Both the position numbers and the translations under genes were made by a program. From Cyanobium sp. AMD-g (GTDB taxonomy: Bacteria; Cyanobacteriota; Cyanobacteriia; PCC-6307; Cyanobiaceae), in NCBI RefSeq assembly GCF_024346395.1, contig NZ_JAGQCW010000001.1, positions 62,001 through 126,000 on the forward strand: 64,000 nt of DNA, in the 5' to 3' direction. A model generated the notes under the pieces. The model saw nothing but the letters and a program-made list of their open reading frames with translations, was not told where the DNA came from and ran no database searches. Numbering within the stretch: the first letter of the stretch is position 1; each line of letters begins with the position of its first letter. Of the stretch, positions 48,901-59,017 are shown piece by piece.

Positions 48901-48959
48901 ATTCTTTAAGAATGCAGAGTGCTGCCTGAAAAAAGAGGAAGTCTTCATTCCTCTTCAGG
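48901..48959 (+). promoter_or_regulatory. Structured AT-rich leader of the PEP-CTERM-like gene
   Basis: Two inverted repeats in an unusually AT-rich leader. The first, ATTCTT-T-AAGAAT, is at 48901-48913. The second is a long hairpin at 48925-48959: CCTGAA, a four-A bulge, GAGGAA, a 7-base loop, TTCCTC and TTCAGG. It ends 31 bases before the GTG and could control transcription or translation of the downstream gene. Confidence 0.55.
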
Positions 48960-48990
48960 TCAAATCCTCTGAGCCAAGTGAACGTTTTCA

Positions 48991-50154
48991 GTGAGCACAC
49001 GATCACGCCCCATCGACAACGAGACCGTAGGCAGCCCCTTTGTCGGTGCCGATTGTCACCGGTTGTTTTGCCACTGTCGTCCCCCTGGCCGGGCCACCCT
49101 GTCCGGCCTGGCCAGCGGCCTGGGACTCTGCATCGTCCTGGTGCTGGAGCCATTCCTGCCGGCCCGGGCCAACGTTGCCCAGGCCAATGGTCTCAACCTG
49201 GGCTGCGCCGCCGGCTTCGGCCTGGTGAACATCACCTCGAGCACCGTGCAGTCCACCCTGGGCACCAGCACCAATTCGCCGAACCAACTCAATGGGGGAA
49301 GCACGGTATCGGTGCCGGCGAGCTGCAGCGTCGCTCCACCGGCGCCTGCCCAGCCTTCCAACGGCTCGGCGCTGGTGGGCGGCAATGCCCGGCTCAATGC
49401 CGGATCAATCCAGGCCAATCAGATCTTCCGATCCCAGTCCGCCACCGTCAGCAATGGCCCCGGCACCACGGTGATCAGCAATGCCTGGACCGTCCAGGCG
49501 CAAGCGGATGCGCTGGCTGTGGCCACCTACATCGGCGGCATCAACGCGTCCAATTGCACCGTGGCGCTCAGCTCCTGCCAGTTCAACGATGCCGTCAACC
49601 TCTCAGGCAGCTTGACGCTCACCGGTGCGATGTCCGGCACCGGAGGTATCAACTACTACAACGTCCAGGCCGTTGGCCGTAATGTTGATCTGAACTTTGT
49701 GGGATCCGGGCGCGACTACTTCATCTTCAACATGCCAACCAGCCTGAACACCAACCAGGATTGGACGCTGCAGGGGGATGTGGATCCCTCCAGGATCATC
49801 TTCAACTTTGCTCGCCCAGGCTCCAATCTGAGTCTGAGCGGCTCCGATGTCTTCGGCACTTTCCTGTTAACGGGCGGCGGGACGGCCACGCTGAATCGCT
49901 CTGGCAATGGCAATCCTTCCAGCATCACAGGTTCTCTGATCGTCATCAACAACGGATCTGCCCTGAGGTTTGGTTCAGACAACCCCAGTAATCGCGTCAA
50001 TGCCGTCATCAACGGCAAGCCCTTCAACCCCACCGCTCTGCGCAGCGTTCCCGTGCCGGGGCCCCTGCCCTTGCTGGGGGGTGCCATCGCGTTCGGCTGG
50101 AGCCGCAGGCTGCGGCAGCGCCTCCATCAGGCCCAGCAGGCTCCTGGTCACTGA
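48991..50154 (+). CDS. Secreted protein with PEP-CTERM-like C-terminus
   Basis: 387 residues from a GTG. A hydrophobic segment (SGLASGLGLCIVLVLEPFLPA, about 37-57) looks like a signal peptide, making the proposed N-terminus long; a start nearer that segment is possible. The middle is Ser/Thr/Gly/Asn-rich beta structure resembling choice-of-anchor-A adhesins (GGINYYNVQAVGRNVDLNF, DWTLQGDVDPSRIIFNF). The end has a sorting-signal plan: VPVPGPLPLLGGAIAFGWSR followed by RRLRQRLHQ. That is the cyanobacterial exosortase type. Probably a surface protein. Confidence 0.75.
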   Translation: MSTRSRPIDNETVGSPFVGADCHRLFCHCRPPGRATLSGLASGLGLCIVLVLEPFLPARANVAQANGLNLGCAAGFGLVNITSSTVQSTLGTSTNSPNQLNGGSTVSVPASCSVAPPAPAQPSNGSALVGGNARLNAGSIQANQIFRSQSATVSNGPGTTVISNAWTVQAQADALAVATYIGGINASNCTVALSSCQFNDAVNLSGSLTLTGAMSGTGGINYYNVQAVGRNVDLNFVGSGRDYFIFNMPTSLNTNQDWTLQGDVDPSRIIFNFARPGSNLSLSGSDVFGTFLLTGGGTATLNRSGNGNPSSITGSLIVINNGSALRFGSDNPSNRVNAVINGKPFNPTALRSVPVPGPLPLLGGAIAFGWSRRLRQRLHQAQQAPGH

Positions 50155-50183
50155 GCCCGTTTCAACTGGCGACAATGGCCTGA

Positions 50184-51248
<1,065 letters not shown>

Positions 51249-51270
51249 GGCCCTGGGCCGGGCCGGGCTT

Positions 51271-52152
51271 TCAGCCCGCCGTTCGGGTCCGGCAATGGGT
51301 GCGGATCAGGGTGGTGCCGATCTCCAGTTGCCGCTGGTTGGCGTAGGCCTCCCGCTCCAGGGCCTTTTCCCAGTTGGAGGCCCCGGCGTAGAGGGGATCA
51401 TCGAGATGCAGCCGCAGCTCCGGCGGCACCTCCTGACCCAGGCCAAGGGTTCTGGGGACAGCGCGCAGGCCGCCGGCCGCGCAGCTCTGGGCCACGTGGA
51501 TCGCCTCGTGGTTGAGCACCTGGGCGAAGTCCACCGTTCCCTTGGCCACCACCGCGGGCTTGATCCGCAGCGTACGGGCGGCGTGATCCCATTCCCCGGC
51601 GGCCCCCGTCTTCCTTGGCTCCACCAGCTCCACCTGCACCCCCACCTGGTCCAGAACGTTGAGCAGTTCGGCGATGGCCCGGTGTTTCTCGCCGTGGTCC
51701 GGCGGGGAGTCGATCAGGGCCTCCAGCTCAGGTACCGAGAGTTCAGGTTCACCGGCCCGCCGGCGGTAGAGAAAACGGGTGCCGCCCCCTGCCAGGGGCT
51801 CGGCTGTGGGAATCCACTGCCGGTCGGCTTCCTGAAGGTTCGCCAGCAGCCCGCCCTTCAGCAGGGCCATCGGCCGCAGGCGTGGATCGGGAGCCGGCTC
51901 GAAACGCTCCAGCAGGCGGGTGGTGACATCCGGGGCCTGCTCGGGCAGGCTCCCCACCTGCTCCAGCAAGCCGGGGAAGGCGGCCCCCCCCAGCACCAGC
52001 GCCGCCACGCCCAGGGCCAGGCTCCAGGCGCGCCCGTGGCGGGGCTTCGGCTCCAGCAGGTCGCCGCAGCGTCCGCAGCGGGGCATCCCCGAGAAGGGTT
52101 GCTCCAGCCTCAAGGGCCGATGGCGGCAGGTGGGACAGCGGAAACGGGGCAT
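51271..52152 (-). CDS. Zinc-ribbon membrane protein with HExxH motif
   Basis: 293 residues. N-terminal zinc ribbon with two Cys pairs (CPTCRHR and CGRCG, residues 6-29), one membrane helix (SLALGVAALVLGGAAFPG, about 45-65), then a soluble extracytoplasmic domain. Its later part contains LNHEAIHVAQSC, a HExxH zinc-protease-type motif followed by a helix. Not assigned to a named family; the motif and location outside the membrane suggest a putative metallopeptidase. A helix with a further Glu (EREAYANQRQLE) lies about 50 residues downstream and could supply the third ligand. Confidence 0.75.
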   Translation of the reverse strand: MPRFRCPTCRHRPLRLEQPFSGMPRCGRCGDLLEPKPRHGRAWSLALGVAALVLGGAAFPGLLEQVGSLPEQAPDVTTRLLERFEPAPDPRLRPMALLKGGLLANLQEADRQWIPTAEPLAGGGTRFLYRRRAGEPELSVPELEALIDSPPDHGEKHRAIAELLNVLDQVGVQVELVEPRKTGAAGEWDHAARTLRIKPAVVAKGTVDFAQVLNHEAIHVAQSCAAGGLRAVPRTLGLGQEVPPELRLHLDDPLYAGASNWEKALEREAYANQRQLEIGTTLIRTHCRTRTAG

Positions 52153-52226
52153 CGCAGGGCGAACCGACCCCCATCATCGACGCAAACGGGTTGCCAAGAT
52201 CAGCTTCGGTTTGATCCTGCCTTGCG

Positions 52227-55200
52227 ATGCCCCTCCACGCCCTCGTGCGCCAGTTGCAGGCCGCCACCCTCACCGCTGAGGTGAAGGCGCGCTGCGAGCG
52301 GCCCGAGCGGCTGCGGCTGAGCGGGGCGGGACGGGCGGCACGGGCCCTGGTGGCTAGCGCTCTGGCGGGCAGCAGCGAGGCCCCCCTCCTGGTGATCGTG
52401 CCCACCCTGGAGGAGGCGGGACGCTGGGCCTCCCTGCTGGAGCTGATGGGCTGGCCGCTGTGCCAGCTCTATCCCACCAGCGAGGGTTCTCCCTACGAAC
52501 CCTTCGATCCCACCAGCGAGATCACCTGGGGCCAGCTGCAGGTGCTCGCCGAACTGGTGGGCGACGGGGATGGCGCCCCAACCGCCAGCGTCGACCGCTT
52601 CGCCGTGGTGGCCACCGAGCGGGCCCTGCAGCCCCACCTGCCGCCGCCGCCTCTGCTGGCCGCCCGTTGCCTCACCCTGCGCCGCGGCGACCGGCTGGAT
52701 CTGGAGCAGCTGGCCCACACCCTGGCGGGCCTCGGCTACGAGAAAGTGCCGACCATCGAGCAGGAGGGCACCTGGAGCCGCCGCGGCGACATCGTCGATG
52801 TGTTTCCGGTCAGCGCCGAGTTGCCGGTGCGGCTGGAGCTTTTCGGTGAAGACCTCGAGAAGCTGCGGGAGTTCGACCCCGCCACCCAGCGCTCCCTTGA
52901 TGTGGTCGAGCGGGTGCGCCTCACCCCCACCAGCTACGCCCCCCTGATCGCCGAGGCCCTGCGCGAGCAGATGCCGGATGGGCTGGAGCGACTGCTGCAG
53001 CCTGCCGCCCTCGACCAGTTACTGGAGGGCGGCACGCCGGAGGGGATGCGGCGGCTGATGGGGCTGGCCTGGCAGCAGCCGGCCTCGCTGCTCGACTATC
53101 TGCCCGCCGCCACCCTGGTGGCGATCGATGAACGGCGCCAGTGCCTGGCCCATGGCCAGCAGTGGTTCGACCATGCCGCCGATCACCACGGCGAGGTGGT
53201 CAAGGCCACCGAAGCCGGCGACGGCGGTGGCAACGGCTCCCCCCTGCTCCTCCCTGGCCTGCTGCACCGGCCGATCGCGGCGGCCCTGGCGGACGTCGAG
53301 GCGTTCACCGGCTTCGACCTGGCGGAGCTGCACGAGAGTGACCGCCATCCCAACGACCTTGATCTGGCCAGCCGGCCGCTGCCAGCCCATCCCAACCAGT
53401 TCGGCCGATTGGCGGAGCAGATCAAGGGGCACCTGCGCGACAAGGCCAGGCTCTGGATCGTCTCCGCCCAGCCCTCCCGCGCCGTGGCCCTGCTGGAGGA
53501 GCACGACTGCCCCGCCCGCTTTGTTCCCAACGCCCGCGATTTTCCGGCCATCGAGCGGCTGGTGGAGCAGGCCACCCCGGTGGCGCTCAAGCTGCGCGGC
53601 ACCGCTGAACTGGAGGGGTTCCAGCTGCCGGCCTGGAAGCTGGTGCTGTTCACCGACCGGGAGATCTTCGGCCAACACAGCCTGGCGGCCGGGGGCTACG
53701 TGCGCCGGCGCCGCAAAGCCGCCAGCCGCACGGTGGATCCGGGCAAGATGCTCCCCGGCGACTTCGTGGTGCACCGCAACCACGGCATCGGCCGGTTCCT
53801 GAAACTGGAGAAGCTGGCCATCGGCGGTGAGGCCCGCGACTACCTGGTTGTGCAGTACGCCGACGGGCTGCTGCGGGTGGCCGCCGACCAGTTGGGCAGC
53901 CTGGGCCGCTACCGGGCCAGCAGCGACAGCCCGCCGGAACTCAACCGCATGGGCGGCACGGCCTGGACCAAGGCCAAGGAGCGGGCCCGCAAGGCGGTGG
54001 CCAAGGTGGCGATGGACCTGGTCAAGCTCTATGCCGAGCGCCACCAGGCACCGGGATTCGCTTTCCCTGCCGATGGCCCCTGGCAGAGCGAACTGGAGGA
54101 TTCCTTTCCCTACGACCCCACCCCCGACCAGCTCAAGGCGATCGTGGACGTCAAACGCGACATGGAGCGGGACCAGCCGATGGACCGGCTGGTGTGCGGC
54201 GATGTGGGCTTCGGCAAGACGGAGGTGGCGATCCGGGCGATTTTCAAGGCGGTGACCGCCGGCAAACAGTGCGCCCTGCTGGCCCCCACCACCGTGCTGG
54301 CCCAGCAGCACTGGCGCACCCTCAGTGAGCGCTTCGCCCCCTATCCGCTCAAGGTGGCCCTGCTCAACCGCTTCCGCACCGCGGCCGAGCGCAAGACGAT
54401 CCTTGAGAGCCTGGCCAGCGGCGCCACCGATGTGGTGGTGGGTACCCACCAGCTGCTGGGCAAGGGCACTGGCTTCCGCCAGCTGGGCCTGCTGGTGGTG
54501 GATGAGGAGCAGCGCTTCGGTGTCAATCAGAAGGAAAAGATCAAGGCGCTCCGAAAGGATGTGGACGTGCTGACGCTTTCCGCCACGCCGATCCCGCGCA
54601 CGCTGTACATGAGCCTCTCGGGGGTTCGGGAGATGAGCCTGATCACCACCCCGCCACCGCTGCGACGGCCGATCAAGACCCACCTGGCCAGCCTGGATGA
54701 GGAGGCGGTGCGCAGCGCCATCCGCCAGGAGCTCGACCGCGGCGGCCAGGTGTTCTACGTGGTGCCGCGGGTGGAGGGCATCGAGGAGGTGGCGGGTCAG
54801 CTGCGGGCGATGCTGCCGGGGCTGCGGCTGCAGGTGGCCCACGGCCAGATGCCGGAGGGGGAGCTGGAGAGCGCCATGGTGGCCTTCAACGCCGGCGAGG
54901 CCGACGTGATGCTCTGCACCACGATCATCGAATCGGGCCTCGACATCCCCCGGGTGAACACGATCCTGGTGGAGGACGCCCATAAGTTCGGCCTGGCCCA
55001 GCTGTACCAGCTGCGGGGCCGGGTGGGCCGCAGCGGCATCCAGGCCCACGCCTGGCTCTTCTATCCCGGCGATGCCTCCCTCAGTGACGCGGCCCGCCAG
55101 CGGCTGCGGGCGATCCAGGAATTCGCCCAGCTGGGCTCGGGCTACCAGCTGGCCATGCGTGACATGGAGATCCGCGGCGTCGGCAACCTGCTGGGGGTGG

Positions 55201-55832
55201 AGCAGAGCGGCCAGATGGAGGCGATCGGTTTCGATCTCTATATGGAGATGCTGCAGGACTGCCTGGCCGAGATCCAGGGCCAGGACATCCCGGCGGTGGA
55301 CGAGACCCAGATCGACCTGCCGGTGACGGCCTTCATCCCGGCCGATTGGATCACCGAGGCCGACGAGAAGATGGCCGCCTACCGGGCCGCTGCCGAGTGC
55401 GGCGGCAAGCCGGCCCTGGTGGAGCTGGCCGCCGGCTGGACCGACCGCTACGGCCCGATTCCGGCGCCGGTGCAGAGCCTGCTGCAGCTGATGGAGCTGA
55501 AGCTGCTGGCGCGCCGCTGCGGCTTCTCACGCATCAAGCCGGAGAAGCCCAACATCGCCCTGGAAACGCCGATGGAAGAACCCGCCTTCCGCCGCCTGCG
55601 CCAGGCCCTGCCCCAGCACCTGCACGGCCGGCTGGTGTACCAGGGTGGCGCCGGCAGCACCGCCAAGGTGCTGGCCCGGGGCCTGGGCGCCCTCGCTCCC
55701 GCCCAGCAGCTGGAGCAGCTGATGGAATGGCTCTCCGCCATGGCCGCCCAGATCCCGGAGGCCGATGGGCGCACCCCGGAGCAGCGGGCCGAGGAGCAGA
55801 GCGCCAAGAACGCTGCGGTGCTGGTGGTGTGA
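52227..55832 (+). CDS. mfd: Transcription-repair coupling factor
   Basis: 1201 residues. Mfd removes RNA polymerase stalled at lesions and recruits UvrA. Order of domains: UvrB-like N-terminus (1-330, [36 protein letters not shown]), the RNA polymerase interaction domain (about 510-575, [20 protein letters not shown]), the translocase with [10 protein letters not shown] (motif I), DEEQRFGV (motif II), [16 protein letters not shown] and [15 protein letters not shown], then the TRCF C-terminal domain. Full length, starting at the ATG 74 bases after the divergent gene start. Confidence 0.98.
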   Translation: MPLHALVRQLQAATLTAEVKARCERPERLRLSGAGRAARALVASALAGSSEAPLLVIVPTLEEAGRWASLLELMGWPLCQLYPTSEGSPYEPFDPTSEITWGQLQVLAELVGDGDGAPTASVDRFAVVATERALQPHLPPPPLLAARCLTLRRGDRLDLEQLAHTLAGLGYEKVPTIEQEGTWSRRGDIVDVFPVSAELPVRLELFGEDLEKLREFDPATQRSLDVVERVRLTPTSYAPLIAEALREQMPDGLERLLQPAALDQLLEGGTPEGMRRLMGLAWQQPASLLDYLPAATLVAIDERRQCLAHGQQWFDHAADHHGEVVKATEAGDGGGNGSPLLLPGLLHRPIAAALADVEAFTGFDLAELHESDRHPNDLDLASRPLPAHPNQFGRLAEQIKGHLRDKARLWIVSAQPSRAVALLEEHDCPARFVPNARDFPAIERLVEQATPVALKLRGTAELEGFQLPAWKLVLFTDREIFGQHSLAAGGYVRRRRKAASRTVDPGKMLPGDFVVHRNHGIGRFLKLEKLAIGGEARDYLVVQYADGLLRVAADQLGSLGRYRASSDSPPELNRMGGTAWTKAKERARKAVAKVAMDLVKLYAERHQAPGFAFPADGPWQSELEDSFPYDPTPDQLKAIVDVKRDMERDQPMDRLVCGDVGFGKTEVAIRAIFKAVTAGKQCALLAPTTVLAQQHWRTLSERFAPYPLKVALLNRFRTAAERKTILESLASGATDVVVGTHQLLGKGTGFRQLGLLVVDEEQRFGVNQKEKIKALRKDVDVLTLSATPIPRTLYMSLSGVREMSLITTPPPLRRPIKTHLASLDEEAVRSAIRQELDRGGQVFYVVPRVEGIEEVAGQLRAMLPGLRLQVAHGQMPEGELESAMVAFNAGEADVMLCTTIIESGLDIPRVNTILVEDAHKFGLAQLYQLRGRVGRSGIQAHAWLFYPGDASLSDAARQRLRAIQEFAQLGSGYQLAMRDMEIRGVGNLLGVEQSGQMEAIGFDLYMEMLQDCLAEIQGQDIPAVDETQIDLPVTAFIPADWITEADEKMAAYRAAAECGGKPALVELAAGWTDRYGPIPAPVQSLLQLMELKLLARRCGFSRIKPEKPNIALETPMEEPAFRRLRQALPQHLHGRLVYQGGAGSTAKVLARGLGALAPAQQLEQLMEWLSAMAAQIPEADGRTPEQRAEEQSAKNAAVLVV

Positions 55833-55902
55833 GGGGGTGCTTACGGCGACGCTTGAGCCCTGGAGTGCTTCTTGCTAACAGATGGTCTGTTCTGCCCAGC
55901 CG

Positions 55903-57144
55903 ATGATCGATCTCGCCAGCTACCGGCCCAGGGGCGACAAACGCAACACGGCCTTCTTCGAGGAGTTCCTGCCCCGGGTCTATGCCCGCCGGGCCAGCTC
56001 GGGGCTGGAGAAGGTGGTGGGGCCGATGGCGGCCATCGTCATCCAGGTGGACCACGGCAACGGCTTGCCCTATCTGGCCGAGCTGGCGCTCACCGGCCCC
56101 TACCGCTACCAGGAGTGCTGGATCAACGCCACCCACCGCATCTACCTGCTCAAGGGAGGCGAGGCCTTTCCGCGCCTGATCGTGCTGGAGCCGCTGTTTG
56201 ATGATTTCGAGGATGAGGTGACGCGCTGGAACGCGATGTATCCCCTCTCGATCGACAAACCCAATGCCCGCTACATCGGCGAGATCTTTCGGGTGTCCTC
56301 CTGCCACGAGCTGCGCGCCATCCTCGAACCGCAGAACATCCGATTCGCCTATCCGGGGGAGACCGCCAACCCCTTCTATGCCTCCAAGCACCTCTGTTTC
56401 ACGTTTCTCTCCGACTACACCTACAACCGGGTCGGCTATGTGGACCGGCCCCTCGATGGACTGGCGACCCTGGATCTGGGCGATCGGGTGCTGCTCGATG
56501 ACGATGCCCTGGCGCCCTTGACGGACGCCGCCCGCCGCCACCGGGAGCACGGGCTGGAGGGCAAGATCCTGGGCATCGATCACCTGGCCACCCGGGTGCT
56601 GGCCGGTGAACGGGAGGACGCCATCCTCGAGTACCTGACGATGGTTCCCTACTACTACTGGGGCTCCTATGACATCGCCGAGATGAACTCCTCCACCAAC
56701 GTCACCCGCCACCCCTCGGTGGGCGACGACAAGTTGTCCCCGGCCCGTGTGTTCACGGCCAACAACACCCCCTCCTATCTCAATTCCCTGTCCAACCTGC
56801 CCATGCCCACCGAAGACTTCGTGCGTAATTTCGGCCGGCGCATGCATCACATCGCCTATGAGGTGGTCGATGGCGACAGCAACGGCGAGAAGAACGTCGA
56901 TGTGGTGGTGCACACCCTGCGCGAGCTCGGTATCCCCTTCCTCGCCGACATGGTGGGGGAATGCGGCGACCAGCCCAACCTGCGTCAGATCTTCTCGCGC
57001 AGCTCCCCCTACTCGCTGCTGATCACCGAGTACGTCGAGCGTTGCCTGGGCTACGACGGTTTCTTCACCCGCGAGAACGTGGCGGCTCTCACCGAGGCGG
57101 CGGGCCATGCGGAGCGCTACGAGCACGGCCACGTCTTCGACTGA
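55903..57144 (+). CDS. HPPD-like VOC protein
   Basis: 413 residues. The C-terminal part aligns by eye with 4-hydroxyphenylpyruvate dioxygenases: the iron ligands appear as His227 (GIDHLATRVL), His316 (MHHIAYEV; His315 adjacent) and Glu376 (ITEYVER), followed by the C-terminal helix region GYDGFFTRENVAALTEA. The preceding 220 residues are unlike the usual HPPD N-terminal domain. HPPD makes homogentisate, used for tocopherol in some cyanobacteria. Here the substrate is uncertain. I prefer the ATG at 55903 because an ATG seven codons upstream adds an unrelated leader. Confidence 0.75.
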   Translation: MIDLASYRPRGDKRNTAFFEEFLPRVYARRASSGLEKVVGPMAAIVIQVDHGNGLPYLAELALTGPYRYQECWINATHRIYLLKGGEAFPRLIVLEPLFDDFEDEVTRWNAMYPLSIDKPNARYIGEIFRVSSCHELRAILEPQNIRFAYPGETANPFYASKHLCFTFLSDYTYNRVGYVDRPLDGLATLDLGDRVLLDDDALAPLTDAARRHREHGLEGKILGIDHLATRVLAGEREDAILEYLTMVPYYYWGSYDIAEMNSSTNVTRHPSVGDDKLSPARVFTANNTPSYLNSLSNLPMPTEDFVRNFGRRMHHIAYEVVDGDSNGEKNVDVVVHTLRELGIPFLADMVGECGDQPNLRQIFSRSSPYSLLITEYVERCLGYDGFFTRENVAALTEAAGHAERYEHGHVFD

Positions 57145-57203
57145 ACCGCCCACGGGAATGAGAAGGAACGTTAAGATGGCGACATCTTTCGTTACGTGGC
57201 CCC

Positions 57204-57371
57204 ATGGGTGAGCTGATCGAGGTCGTGGGTCCCACCCAGAACTCCCTGCTGCTGCCGGCCTTCCTGGGGGTCCTCGGCGTCGGTTTCTTCGCCCTGTTCC
57301 AGTCCGATACCGGCAACAACGACGACGATGACTCTTCCCCCGGTGGCGGGCTGATGCAGCCCGTCGCCTGA
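57204..57371 (+). CDS. Small single-helix membrane protein
   Basis: 55 residues: a short N-terminus (MGELIEVVGPTQNSLLLP), one membrane helix (AFLGVLGVGFFALFQ) and an acidic, Asp/Ser/Gly-rich tail (NNDDDDSSPGGG). A -10-like TAAGAT lies at 57172-57177. Pattern and context resemble small thylakoid-associated proteins of picocyanobacteria, but the family is not recognised. It falls between two genes on opposite strands and its composition strongly suggests a real gene. Confidence 0.65.
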   Translation: MGELIEVVGPTQNSLLLPAFLGVLGVGFFALFQSDTGNNDDDDSSPGGGLMQPVA

Positions 57372-57381
57372 GAACTGGAGT

Positions 57382-57630
57382 TCAGGCCCCGCCGCCGCTG
57401 GCCTGCGACTGTTTCCAGGCCGCCGGCATCAGCACCAGAAACAGCCACCACCAGGCGCCGATCACCACGGCGACCCCGGTGGTGAGCCACCAGAGGTGCA
57501 GCACCAGCCAGCTCACCCCGACAATGAACAGCCCGGTGAGCACGATGCTCCAGGGCTGACACCACCAGGGCTTGAGCTCCCATACCGAGCCGGGCGTGGT
57601 GTCCGGCCCGGATGGATCAGGGTTTGGCAA
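57382..57630 (-). CDS. DUF6737-like small membrane protein
   Basis: 82 residues from the TTG at 57630, which overlaps the stop of the upstream protease by 14 bases. Two adjacent membrane helices (WSIVLTGLFIVGVSWLVLHL and TTGVAVVIGAWWWLFLVLM) preceded by a Pro/Trp-rich lead (SVWELKPWWCQPW). The VWELKPWWCQPW segment and helix pair match my memory of the cyanobacterial DUF6737 family. Unknown function. Possibly cotranscribed with ctp, ispG and UDG. Confidence 0.75.
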   Translation of the reverse strand: MPNPDPSGPDTTPGSVWELKPWWCQPWSIVLTGLFIVGVSWLVLHLWWLTTGVAVVIGAWWWLFLVLMPAAWKQSQASGGGA

Positions 57631-58948
57631 GGGCCGCCGGCAGGTTGGCACTGCCGGGTTGGAACGCCTTCTGCAGCACGGCGCTGGCCTGCAGCTGCTT
57701 GCGCAGGGTGGATTCGGCCGCCCGGTACTGGCTGTCGCGGTTGGTGCCGATGTCTTCCAGTTTGAGGCGCTGCACCTCCAGCTCGGTCATCTTCACCGGC
57801 ACATCCGGATTGATGCCGTGCTTGTGGATGTCCCGGTTGCGGGGTGTGAGGTACTTGGCGATGGTCACCGTCATCCCGGATCCATCGGAGAGGCCGCGCA
57901 CCGACTGCACCAGCCCCTTGCCGAAGGTCTTCTGACCCACCAGCACGGCGCGGTTGTTGTCCTGCAGGGCGCCGGAGAGGATCTCGCTGGCGCTCGCCGA
58001 ACCCTCGTTGACCAGTACCACCATCGGCTTGGTGGTCAGGGCCTGGCCGGTGGCCCGTTTGACGTCCTGGATGCCGTCGCGGGTCTTGGTGGAAACGATG
58101 ATGCCTTCGTTGATCCACTGGCGGGCGATCTCGACGCTCGCCACCAGCAGACCACCGGGGTTGCTGCGCAGGTCGAGCACGTAGCCCTGCACCCCCTTGG
58201 CCTCCAGGTCCCGCACGGCCGCCCGCATGTCCTTGGTGGCGGTGGCGCTGAACTGCTTCAGGCGGATGTAGCCGATCTTGGTGCCGTCGGGGGCGGTGTT
58301 GACCTGGTGGTTGACCGCGTGGATCTCGATCAGCTCCCGGGTGAGGGGGGTGTCGAGGTTCTGGCCCTTGCGGCGCAGCACCAGGTTCACCGTGGTGCCG
58401 GCCTTGCCGCGGATCAGTTTCACCGCGTCCTCGGTGCTCATCCCCTTGGTGCTCTTGCCGTCGATCGAGACGATCACGTCCTTGGGCTGCACACCGGCCC
58501 GCGAGGCCGGTGAGCCCTCGATCGGCGAGATCACCACCAGTTCCTTGGTGTCCTTATCGACGCTCAGCTGGATGCCCACTCCGGAGAGCTCCCCGGAGGT
58601 GTCGATCTGCATCTCCTTGAATTCCCGCGGATCCAGGAAGCGGGTGTAGGGATCGTCGAGGGTGCCGAGCATGCCGCGGATGCCCTCGTAGGCATCCTTG
58701 GGTGTGCTGTAGCTCTTGGACAGCACGCTGCGGCGCAGCTTGCGCCACTGTTCAGGTGTGTACTTGCCTGTGGTGTCCAGGTAGTCGCGGAAAACGATCT
58801 GCCAGGCCTGGTCCATCACCTCCTTGGGGCTGTCGCTGATCGACACGGTTCCCGTGGGGGCCAGCACCATTTCCCGGGCCATCACCGCGGTGGCGGCGCA
58901 GGCACCGAGACCAACCAGCACCACGACGGTGGCGCGAGCTCTTCCCAT
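57617..58948 (-). CDS. ctpB: Carboxyl-terminal processing protease (S41)
   Basis: 443 residues from the ATG at 58948, preceded by TTGAGGA. Signal peptide/membrane anchor (VVVLVGLGACAATAVMA), a helical N-terminal region, a PDZ domain (about 115-195, GVGIQLSVDKDTKELVV), and the S41 catalytic core with Ser in NEGSASASEIL and Lys in KTFGKGLVQS. Ctp enzymes trim lumen/periplasm proteins; the CtpA member processes D1. CtpB-like is a guess between paralogues. Lies after ispG on the same strand with a 69-base gap. Confidence 0.93.
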   Translation of the reverse strand: MGRARATVVVLVGLGACAATAVMAREMVLAPTGTVSISDSPKEVMDQAWQIVFRDYLDTTGKYTPEQWRKLRRSVLSKSYSTPKDAYEGIRGMLGTLDDPYTRFLDPREFKEMQIDTSGELSGVGIQLSVDKDTKELVVISPIEGSPASRAGVQPKDVIVSIDGKSTKGMSTEDAVKLIRGKAGTTVNLVLRRKGQNLDTPLTRELIEIHAVNHQVNTAPDGTKIGYIRLKQFSATATKDMRAAVRDLEAKGVQGYVLDLRSNPGGLLVASVEIARQWINEGIIVSTKTRDGIQDVKRATGQALTTKPMVVLVNEGSASASEILSGALQDNNRAVLVGQKTFGKGLVQSVRGLSDGSGMTVTIAKYLTPRNRDIHKHGINPDVPVKMTELEVQRLKLEDIGTNRDSQYRAAESTLRKQLQASAVLQKAFQPGSANLPAALAKP

Positions 58949-59017
58949 GCTGGGGATCCTCAAGGAGGCTGAAACGTCTTTCCAACGTAGCGCCGCTGCC
59001 GGGGATGGGCCCCCTGT

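Noticed and set aside
51264-51278. CGGGC-TTTCA-GCCCG hairpin between gap and the convergent HExxH gene
   Set aside because: Only a 5-bp stem without a T-run; may be chance at this GC content.
53019-55049. Long open frame on the minus strand (676 codons)
   Set aside because: It is antisense to mfd, rich in His/Gln/Arg runs and without domain motifs; a by-product of GC-rich third positions.
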